Assembly (NCBI GenBank): GCA_015178975.1 | Contig: WHVD01000153.1 | Location: 1-64,000 of the forward strand | Origin: Hysterangium stoloniferum | Taxonomy: Eukaryota; Basidiomycota; Agaricomycetes; Hysterangiales; Hysterangiaceae | Direction: 5' to 3' | DNA length: 64,000 bases | Shown: in pieces, positions 55,615 to 64,000 of the stretch | How positions within the stretch are numbered: position 1 is the first letter of the stretch | How the letters are laid out: the number at the start of each line of letters is the position of its first letter | The notes under the pieces: generated by a model | Database searches by the model: none | What the model was told of the DNA's origin: nothing | The model's input: the letters and a program-made list of their open reading frames with translations, nothing else | Program-made: the position numbers and the translations under genes

Positions 55615-55994
55615 TATATGAGATAGTTGGAGCGAATGACGAAATGAGCATAATTGGTAATACAACCTGTTTAGGTAATCAATTGATGGAATACGCGCAG
55701 GCTTGCAATTCCAACACATGGCTCGATTCCCTAAGGTGGACTTGACCTCTCACAAGGACTTCCTCAATCAATCTATAGACCGTATTTTGTCAGAGGCATA
55801 GACTTCACGCTGTATGCTTTCGTTAAAGATTTCCCACCCTAAACGTTTTTTTTTACATTCATGGACATCCATTCGCTCTCCCTCGTGATCGTAGCATCGT
55901 CCCCACCTCTCTTTGCATGTCATGGACAAGAACACTCTTTGCCCAACCAACTTTTGTAATCCCTTTTTTAACATACAGAATATTTAATGCCTTT

Positions 55995-56306
55995 TGTTAA
56001 TAATACAAGTCTTCGCATAAACCGAGACTGGGATTGAATCTGTGATGACGAGTGTATGCACATATACTATGGTGCCATAAGGGGGAACTAACTCCTTTGA
56101 TTATATATCTCTCCTTTAATGATGCAATTAGCTAGAAACTTCGAGTATCTAAATTTCTCCTTCTTACTCTCCTAAAGATTCCTTTAAACAATTACAAAGT
56201 AAATAAAAGGGCACAAAATTCGCCATATACCTCAGTGAAAGTTATTCACTCACTGAGCCGCATATACAGACTCAATCCTTTTGTATTCTTGTCTCAAAAC
56301 TTAACA
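55995..56306 (+). repeat. Solo LTR (312 bp) with target duplication CCTTT
   Basis: It starts TGTTAATAATAC, ends AACTTAACA, and is flanked by CCTTT at 55990-55994 and 56307-56311. The original chitin synthase 3' flank (about 47695) lacks it. Confidence 0.88.
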
Positions 56307-56598
56307 CCTTTGCATATAGCTTTGGCTGGCGATTTATTTTACATAAATAGACGCGTGCAACTGGTGTGTACTTTCTGGTTTATATTACCTAATATGATCT
56401 TCCATAATACGGATTCATTTAAGCCCAGTGGGATGAATGGTATGCCTAATGTAGTACACCATTCAGTTAATACTTTTTTAAAGGCCATTAAATTCTCGGG
56501 TTTCAGTGTCGACATGATAATAAAATGTCGAGTACGTAGGATTAATGTGTTATTTTAAGCTTATAAAATCCATGGTGCGCAGGACACCAGGGGATAAA

Positions 56599-57553
56599 CT
56601 ATCGGATGTTATCAGCCTGGATCCAAGCACCGCACGTTACCCTCATCTTCTGCCACCTCCCATTATCCAAATGTTGGATTATCTTTTCCCACTCATCGGG
56701 GATAACCTTTGATATCATCTCGAGCATTGAAACAAGGATGAAGTCGGCGAAAGTCACTTGGGCTCCTAGCACGAACGGACCATCAGTGCCATTCTTATCA
56801 AGAACTGCAGCCAAGTCAGAAAGGACTTGGTAAATGCGGGAATCAGCAGACAATTTAACACTCGTAATATTGTGACGTATACCTTTTTTCACAATCGCCG
56901 ACTGTTCTTCCCATTTTTGAGATCCTACCGGGCAGAGGTCTTCAAGCTTCGCGCCAAACGCAGCCTCTTGATACGTGCGCCAATGACTGGGGTAGTCTCA
57001 TCAGACCCATGGACGACTGCGTAAAGGGGAACAACGCACACATGGCTCTCATCGGAAAGTAGACCCAAAACCGAATACAACAGCATCGGGGCGGCTTTGT
57101 ACAGACCCTTCGTCACGGCATAGTCATGGAAGAGGCTCTGCAGGGCTTTCGTTCCCTTGGGAAACAACAAGCCTGGCTCGGGGTACTTCTCGTCCAGATA
57201 CTCGGCTATCTTCCAGGAGTCGGTGATGGGGATAGGTGTGCCGTCGGGTGCAGCATGGGCAGGGTCCACAATGACGGGGATGGTGTATTTCGGACTTCCG
57301 TCGGGTTTTGTGCCGCCGGGGCTGGCGCCGATGCGCTTCATCGTTGGCTCGATGTCGGGATACTCGAGCCAGACGGTGCGGTATTGTAGCCCCTTGAAGT
57401 TGAGAGATAACCTGAGGTATATTGGCATGGTAAGATGCTGGTGGACAAAGTCGGTATGCATGCGGACCTGGCTCTCATGCCCATATCGTTCCATCCCAAA
57501 GGCTTGCCTTCACGACAGGAAACGTCGTAGAGAGTGATGATAGAGCTCGACAT
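56599..57553 (-). CDS. GST copy 3, etherase-related, 281 aa, weak first donor
   Basis: Same enzyme type as copy 1: GST N-terminal domain (LNFKGLQYRTVWLEYPDIEP, DSWKIAEYLDEKYPEPG) and GST C-terminal domain (DGPFVLGAQVTFADFILVS, DEWEKIIQHLDNGRWQK). Exons 57553-57468, 57411-57040 and 56986-56599 total 846 nt and are in frame. Exon 3 has HWRTYQEAAFGAKLEDLCP at its start. The first donor is GTCCGC, where copy 1 has GTAAAC. The intron is 56 bp against 64, so 8 bases including donor positions 3-5 were lost, which may impair splicing. It otherwise looks functional. Confidence 0.82.
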
Positions 57554-58603
57554 CCTTAAGAGTGTACTGTTAGAAATGGTGATGGGTCACTCTAGAATAA
57601 CACCTATATGAATTGGCTCTGTTCTTGAATTCCAACTAGACCTGGTTGCAGACCACCGGTGCAACTATGAAGGGACCATGCCTGAATTAGCAATTGGCAC
57701 ATTTACGGTCAGGTTGAGCCATGTTTTTTTTCGCCAGGTTCCCCTTTTGGAATTTGAGGATTGGTAAAAACGGCAGCTTATCAATTCCTTGGTCAATGCT
57801 TAAAGAGCAACTGATGCAAACAGCTTAAAAATAGAGAAAGCACTCTGACAACTATGTCGTGTCACTTGGCCAAGCCTGTTGAATATGCAATACATCGTAA
57901 GCTCCATGCATCAGCTGCCTTGCCTAACCAGATTAGTTCCGTCGCTTGCATTCCGAAATATAACTCGCCGTTTTCTTGGTCTATTCAATCTTCAACATAA
58001 TTATGCTTATTTACGGAACTTACTTGTAGTATCACGAGCCATATAGTTCCGAATCTTACTTATACTCGTTCAGTAGTTAGTTTCACCTCGCGTGCAAACA
58101 CTGAGATAACTTCATTATCTAGTACCCGCTTTAACAAAGCCATAGAAAATCAAGAGGTACGTTCAAATAACGTGTCGATTATCATCGTTTTGAATGATGT
58201 ACGAGGGCGAACACCAGTCCATGTTGAATTTATCTGGTTTAATGGCAGGCCTGAAAAAAAAGAATCCTTTATTTAGAAACGCAGATACAACATCTAGGAT
58301 GGAGGGTTTTCCCGTCTATGGTATAGAGCTCTAGCAGGGAGTTGAAACTACAACAAAGTATTGAAATGTATATTGAAATCCTCGCAGGGATTAATATTTA
58401 ATAAATTATTTGTTTCCGCGAAAGGTCACACCTGTAAGTACGTGTGCCCAATTGCCAGATTCACAAATACACTGTTTGGGCGACGTGAAATTACCCGAAC
58501 TTAAATAGTGGCAATGCGATGCGACCAGTCTTATATCAACGAAGGTCGTCTGACTAGATCGCCATAGCCAAAGGATGGAACGGCACTTGCAGTCGTCGGT
58601 GAT
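57554..58603. other. Intergenic DNA between GST copies 3 and 4
   Basis: It matches 51376-52179 except for about 200 extra bases near 57850-58140. No gene seen. Confidence 0.6.
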
Positions 58604-59548
58604 TTACTGGATCCAAGGGGCACAAGCAATCCGCATTTTCTGCCATCGGCTGTTATCCCAATGTTGTATCCTGTTTTCCCATGTTTCCGGAATGATCTTG
58701 GCCATCGTCTCCAGCTTGGATACGAGGATAAAGTCGGCAAAAGTGACTTCCGGGCCCAATACAAAGGGACCGTCTGCCCCATTCTTATCGAGGAATGTAC
58801 TCAGCTCGGAAAATGCTGTGGATACGATTGGACGTTGGGACACCTTGTTCGGGATGGTGACATTAAGATATGTCGCACCTTTCTGTAGCTTGACCAAGGT
58901 ATTCTCCCACCTCTCAGATCCCTTCGGACAAATTTCTTCCAGTTCTACACCGAACACGGCCTCTTGACTCAACCGCCAGTACCTATGGTTTATTTAGGAT
59001 AATGATGGATCAGATAAAGAAGGGAAGGGAGGGATTTACTCGTGACTTTCATGGCTGAGCACGTCCATGACAGGATAAATCAATAGTGGGCCTATGGTGA
59101 ACAGAATGTTTCTCGTAATGTAGTCGAGGAAGAGACATTGAAGCGCCCTCGTCCCCTTGGGGAATAATAAGCCGGGGCCTGGGTACGTCTTATCCAAATA
59201 CTCCGCTATCTTCCAGGAGTCACTTATAGGAATGGGTGTGCCGTCAGCTGCAACGTGGCTCGGATCGACAAGGACAGGCATGGTGTATATAGGAGTTCCG
59301 TCAGCCTTGGTACGCTCATAGCCGGCACCGATGCGTTGCATAGTCGAGTCTAATTCAGGATATTCCAGCCAGACAATACGGTATTGTACTTCCTTGAAAT
59401 TAAGCGACAACCTGGGCACTGCGTTAATAAAAGCGGATTAGGATAATCTATCCATCGCTTACCTCGCCTTTATGCCCATGGCGTTCCAGCCATATGATTC
59501 TTCTTTGCAACTAGCAATATCATAGAGAGTGATCATAGAGTTCGACAT
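58604..59548 (-). CDS. GST copy 4, etherase-related, 278 aa, intact
   Basis: A glutathione S-transferase of the LigE/etherase-related fungal group, probably cytosolic and involved in detoxifying aromatic or oxidised compounds. Exons 59548-59463, 59411-59040 and 58982-58604 total 837 nt and are in frame. The N-terminal domain opens MSNSMITLYDI, then RLSLNFKEVQYRIVWLEYPE and DSWKIAEYLDKTYPGPG. The C-terminal domain has DGPFVLGPEVTFADFILVSKLE and ends CAPWIQ. Introns are 51 and 57 bp. It diverges from copies 1 and 3 but is almost identical to truncated copy 2, so it represents the second GST of the ancestral pair. Confidence 0.9.
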
Positions 59549-61432
59549 AGGTAGGGTTGTTGTTAGGTCGCAAAAATATTCCTCCTGCGAGTCTCTATTT
59601 ATCTCCACTTGTGCTGCCAGGGATGAGCCAAGGTGGCTCTTGAACATTAGCTCATCTTCGGACGCGGCTTCAATCCGGCTTACATAAGCTACAGTTATTT
59701 TTTGATCCGCAGCTCTCAAGGCGGCGATGCGAAGTCGGCTTTTAATTTTCCCTAATGACCATGACCACTATCAAAGCTTCAGAAAGAAAAAAAAAAAAAG
59801 ATCGCAGATATTATCATCAGCTCCTCCCATCATTGTAATTTCTCCCTTGAGTAATAAAATTGCACCGATGAACAAGTCTGGGGCAGACTCATAAACACAT
59901 GATTTTTTACTGGATATATCTTAGGAAATGCACTTTAATAAAAAATAAGTTTGATGAGATAATGCCGACATGAGATGTTCATGATATTATTCAAAATGTG
60001 TACTTTGCTTGGTCCTCGTGGGAAACCACTAAAATTAAATGTCGGCCCCCCCAATATATTATACGACCGTGTGAAAAGTTGTCGATCGGGCGTTACCCTT
60101 CATAACGGATATATTACAAACTAAACAATCCTTGTGACTGCACTACTTCGATCGTTAATTGAACTTATTGTTACCTCCGATATCACAGTGACTTTTTCTC
60201 CCGCCTTTGGTCAGTCTACTCCAATTTAAATATCTAGCGTACTTTATAGCTACATTTCAGTTCGCTATCCCCGCATGGTATAAGCCCACATAGTTTTATC
60301 CTAACTATTGTCATGTCATATATTTTATTTAGGTAGGAAGCAATACAGTTTGCTATCCCCCGGTAAAATCTACTACAGCTGCCTTTTGAAACACCGTCGG
60401 AATTTAGATTATCTTGGGCATGAGGCTGTTTGCATCAGCGATTTTCCTAATTATGACACAGCACTTCAGAATTGGTATTTGATCACCACCCCTGGCAATG
60501 ATGCAACGCTACTACATCAATGTATGATATCCGTTACAATATTCAACGCTCCCCTCGGGCGAACATGTGGAAATACACCTTGACGGCCATGCGGGACATT
60601 CAGGGGTGTATAATGATGCATTTCCTCCGCCCATCAGATCCCGTTTCCCCAGTTTGTTTGTTTGTTCGCACACTCATCTGTATCGCAGACGGGAGCGATC
60701 TCCAGGCGGCTGTTCGGGCACAGTTGTCGAAGAGATGATTGCGCCCTTCCTTCGGGAGATGAGAATTCTGTTATACTTCCGGCTTTTTGCGAACAACGGG
60801 GGATCTTTCCCGGGACAGTGGCGTTTCACCTCAAATTTCTGCCCAGTTCTAATTCTGAGTTTTCGTCCCTGACCAACACTAATAACCGTCACGGGCAACA
60901 AACGACGTTTAGTCTTGACACCAATAACGCATCGTGACACTCTAATCAACGTACCACTCCAGCCAGGAGGATCTCGCCCAATATTTACAGCTAGAATTAT
61001 GACTTTTATATAATGATGTAGGGCCGTTATAAGAGTTTGCCTCTGACATGGTGTATCAACTATTCCGTCAATCTAAAGTTCAACTTAGATCCTCTTCAAA
61101 TAGTTCAATAGTCTCAAACTATCGGTGTCATTCGACTCCAAGCGCTGAATTCACATTATCTCAAAGTGTGATCTGGATATTCTGCCCTCTCGGAGGCTGT
61201 ACAATGGACTATGCTCCTTAGAGAGGTACTTTGTAAAGTTCCAGACTTTCTTCAATGGTGCTTAACCAACTCTTCCGTCCTCTTCGTTTCTTTCGCGTTT
61301 TTCACTCATCTGACTGTAATAACTCAGCTTTCCGAGATATAACACCCCTCGTCGAAATATGGCCAAGTCAGATGGTTTATTGACATTCCAAGAAAGACAA
61401 CCGTGAATCAAGACCTATACTCTCATAGCAAC
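59549..61432. other. Intergenic region with weak ORFs only
   Basis: A 91-codon frame at 60308-60583 (+) and overlapping frames at 60567-60937 could be exons of a small gene. The first has YYSCLLKHRRNLDYLGHEAV, with the character of a real protein, but I recognise no family and see no clean splice chain. The rest shows nothing. An A-rich run is at 59787-59801. Confidence 0.25.
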
Positions 61433-62483
61433 TTATTGCTTGGCCAGGTTTATAGCACCTGCGTTGCCAATCACCGTGTACTTTGCTCCACCTTTCTCTT
61501 CAATGATCGCCTCTGCCGGGGGGGGAAGGCCCGATGAACCTAGTATCCCGGTGATACGGACAGCTTTCGCCAAGTCCGCCACCGGTATGGCGAGTTTGTT
61601 TGACAAAGCCGTGAATGGGCGAACGACCCACCTGTGAGATTGAGGGTATGCCACAACTAAAAACTTCAAAAATACTTACTGGAATGCCCTTTCTAGCACC
61701 TCCCCATCCGTCCTATTCGTGTCCAATAACACGCCTGGCCGGAATAGTATCGTATCGTCGTATCCAAGAGCAGCGAGTCGCCCTTCAGTTTCTCCTTTAC
61801 TCCTGTTCGGTGGGTTAGAGTAGTAAAATCACGGGAAAAGGAAAAAATCACTTGGCATAAGGAATAGAAGATGAGCTGTCCGCATTCGCATACTGTATAA
61901 ATGGTAAGACTGGCTCTTGTCAGATCGGGAACAGATATTTACGGAAATGTATATCAGACGCTGTTTGATACTCGAGTTCTTCGCAGTCTCTGCCGCTTTC
62001 ACAACATATCTGCAAACCGGTGGGTGTCGACTCTCCGAGCAAAACTACTGCAATAAGCACGCACTCCTGATCGATTTTCCTGAAATTTTCAATGCCACCA
62101 GCCCTCTTGCGTGTCGTCCCCAGGCTGGATTGGGAAGTGTAAGTGCTCACACGCATATGCTGGGTGAATGCCAACCATACGCGATGAAGATCACATCCCA
62201 CTTCTCATCCTTGAGTCCCGCCTCCTCCGGTTTTGCGAGGTCCATGGTCTTTTGGACCAGCTTTTCCGGGTTGACCATGCCTTCTGCATCCAACGGTGTC
62301 GTTCTCCGTCCAAACTCGCCCACGCGCGTGAAATGCGGCGACCCTAGCAGCTCTCGCAGAAGGTGCTTTCCTGTGGCCCCAGTCGCACCGAGAATCAAAG
62401 CGGTTTGCCCTGTTGAATTTTCGACGTGGGTATAGTATACTCTTCAATCCACATATGCGTGCCAAATATAACATACCACTCAT
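61433..62483 (-). CDS. Fmp52/HTATIP2-type NAD(P)-binding protein, 7 exons, 241 aa
   Basis: This is an atypical short-chain dehydrogenase-like protein. Yeast Fmp52 is found at mitochondria/ER, and the function is not well defined. Exons: 62483-62477, 62409-62181, 62124-62065, 62009-61943, 61892-61852, 61802-61680, 61631-61433; the total is 726 nt, exactly 242 codons with stop. The first exon is 7 nt and joins to give MSGQTALILGATGATGKHLL, with the Rossmann GATGATG loop. ALGTTRKRAGG follows, then QRLIYIS, KSKGETEGRLAALGYDD, TILFRPGVLL, and the tail IPVADLAKAVRITGILG. These are the conserved blocks of the family, and the length fits. Confidence 0.9.
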
Positions 62484-64000
62484 GGATCTATGTAACTTTG
62501 GAGTTCGTCCGGCGTTTAAAGGATGGGTTTAAAGAGTTGTGGGGTGACGACATTCGTCTCTCACGGTATCCGAGGTCACCTGATTAAGTGTATGTTCTCA
62601 CGAATGTCAGAGAAATTCACTGACCAATTGATTGGTGTAAAATGTAATATATGAGAGCTGAATCTAAATAGTAATAATAATATAATAAAGCGTGTAGGAT
62701 CAAACGTGCATGCCATGGGAGAGACCAAACAATGTCTGAATTGCATATTAGTTGATGTCGCATGCGGAGAGCCTGGGAGAGTTGAAATTTTTTTTTTTTT
62801 CTAAATTCGTCATCTTTTCTGAAATAGCAATAAAGTGATGAATGGAAAAGACAATTGATCTATGGGGGAGGGGTAGTAATTAATGGATTGATTTTTCAAA
62901 ATAAAATGATTAAAATAATTGGGGGGGTGCCGGTGCGCTAAAATATCACTCATTCGGACAGCGAAAAATTGATCCAGTCTATTAAAAACCTTATGAACAA
63001 CCATGGGACACCGAGTATGCTATTGAGAAGTCAGAGTATGCCGAAGTACTTTTGAACCAGATAAACTTTCGAACCCGGCGGGATTGGACTACGGTTAGAT
63101 ATTAAGGAACAGACTACGTCGATCCTCAGCACAATGTAATACCTACAATATCCGTGTTGGTGATTTGCCCTTACATGGGTGGTATGCTAGTATATGAGCT
63201 TACGAAAACCTCTTGTCAGCCGAAGGCTAAAGTGACACTTTTAAGACGGCGGACACCGATGCTCATGTCACCCCCACAGTGGGAACGGTTCCTCTGTCAG
63301 AAGCAAATTGACCATATGGAGATGTCCGTCTGGTTCGTGCTACAGCGCAACTGTGAATGTCATGCGGGAACCCACAACCCCTCCTCTCCTCCCCGCTAGG
63401 CCGCTAATCCTGTGACACAGGCGATAAAAATACTTCTGTGTGTTTCATTAGCCCTATCTCATCGGGAGCTTTGCATGAGTTCAATAAAATTAAAAACAAG
63501 TTGTCTTTGCCCGAGAAGTTGTTTTATACTGAACATATCACAGCTATGATAAGAATAACCTTTTGCTGGCCTACACCGTGAGCGTACACAGGATTGTACT
63601 ACCTGTCCTGTGCCAACAATGGATCAGCAGTCCAAAAGGCACGCGATACTGGACAATATCTGCATTAAATCTAAGCTAATGAAACTCCACCGGCCTAGCG
63701 TAGCGCTAAATTTAGGTTCGTAGGGTGAGATTACAATTAAATTACGAAGAGTCCGCATCTATCTGCTAATCTAAATTAACTTTTGATGATTATTTAATTT
63801 CCCTTTGGTACATGGTCTCCGATTTTTCACATGATGGCGTGTTATTCCAGACAGGCTCAGGCTGGATATGTTTTGAGTTGGCAAAGGGTGGATCCTCCTG
63901 AGGTTTTCTCTGACTAAAAAGCGGGTATTTTGTAAGAATTCCCAAGAAAACGTAGTGACTGCCTAGCTGGGACTTTCCGAGCATTGAGGCTTGGCCAATG
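62484..64000. other. No convincing gene
   Basis: A short frame at 63154-63399 (+) has no recognisable features. There is a T run near 62789-62801 and AT-rich DNA at 62800-62930. CG content is normal, so this is probably ordinary intergenic DNA. Confidence 0.4.

Larger units (their letters stand above)
53877..55716. mobile_element. Unidentified insertion (about 235 bp) hosting the Tc1 element; duplication CATGG
   Basis: CATGG occurs at 53872-53876 and 55717-55721 around sequence absent from the intact gene. It starts TTTTAGTTTAAATAC and ends AATTCCAACA. Removing the Tc1 element leaves about 235 bases with no coding content or inverted ends. Confidence 0.6.
52837..55800 (+). pseudogene. Partial chitin synthase copy, exons 5-6 and 9-10, disrupted
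   Basis: 52837-53472 matches exon 5 to mid exon 6 of the intact gene, including VDADT and [14 protein letters not shown], with small indels. It then jumps to the exon 9 end (53473 onward matches 47267 onward), so about 1,240 bases corresponding to 46025-47266 are lost. The last exon is split by insertions (53615-53867 and 53877-55716) and resumes at 55717 with ATGGCTCGATTCCC to the TAG at 55799-55801. There is no promoter or motor domain. It is the right-hand unit of the tandem duplication. Confidence 0.92.

Noticed and set aside
60308-60937. A spliced gene between the GST cluster and the Fmp52-like gene
   Set aside because: The frames look protein-like in places, but I could not find a consistent exon chain or a known family.
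63070-63100. Possible tRNA B box (GGTTCGAA on the minus strand)
   Set aside because: The neighbouring bases do not form a T-arm or acceptor stem, and no A box is found at the right distance.

Overview
The window is nuclear DNA of a filamentous basidiomycete, most likely an Agaricomycete. Introns are 47-67 bp with GTRNGT-type donors. The host genes are typical of that group: a myosin-motor chitin synthase with a DEK_C tail, a DUF7704 membrane protein, DUF6535- and DUF6533-like membrane proteins, etherase-related glutathione S-transferases (GSTs) and an Fmp52/HTATIP2-type NAD(P)-binding protein. I cannot name the species from sequence alone.

Layout. 1-11.3 kb is retrotransposon territory: a Ty3/gypsy element on the minus strand (with its 5' LTR at 4675-5513), a solo LTR, and a second, older CpG-depleted gypsy element (6615-9928) that carries a small DNA transposon inside its gag. 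11.3-16.9 kb is a gene island. It holds a decayed DUF6535-type membrane-protein gene, followed by a gene made of at least 16 tandem 39-residue HEAT/ARM-like repeats. Each repeat is encoded by one exon of exactly 117 bp and separated from the next by a near-identical intron of about 49 bp. 16.9-27.1 kb is a graveyard of CpG-poor LTR fragments, with two minisatellites grown inside LTRs and a trace of a FAR1/MULE-like transposase. 27.1-30 kb is a CpG-normal island with a DUF6533-like gene remnant. 30.0-37.5 kb holds a structurally complete Ty1/copia element (30880-37329, target duplication CCTGC), apparently inserted in the tail of a LINE-like element. 37.5-40.4 kb has a multi-exon hypothetical gene and a DUF7704 gene. 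41.1-47.5 kb is the intact chitin synthase: 10 exons whose lengths sum to 1,959 codons plus stop.

47.5-59.6 kb is an imperfect tandem duplication. One unit runs from chitin synthase exon 5 through two GST genes. The junction at about 52836 truncates GST copy 2 and leaves a headless chitin synthase copy. That copy lost an internal 1.2 kb and then received nested insertions: a solo LTR, an unidentified 235-bp element carrying a Tc1/mariner element, and another solo LTR. 61.4-62.5 kb holds an intact 7-exon Fmp52/HTATIP2-like gene. The last 1.5 kb shows no convincing gene.

How it fits together. The window looks like a mobile-element-rich subtelomere-like or intergenic landscape with islands of host genes. 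Two observations stand out. One is the exon-intron-amplified HEAT array. The other is the gypsy priming signal: the bases just inside the 5' LTR are complementary to the predicted RNA 5' end, and this pairing covaries between the two gypsy copies, which indicates Tf1-like self-priming. Many element boundaries are supported by exact 5-bp target duplications read directly from the sequence.
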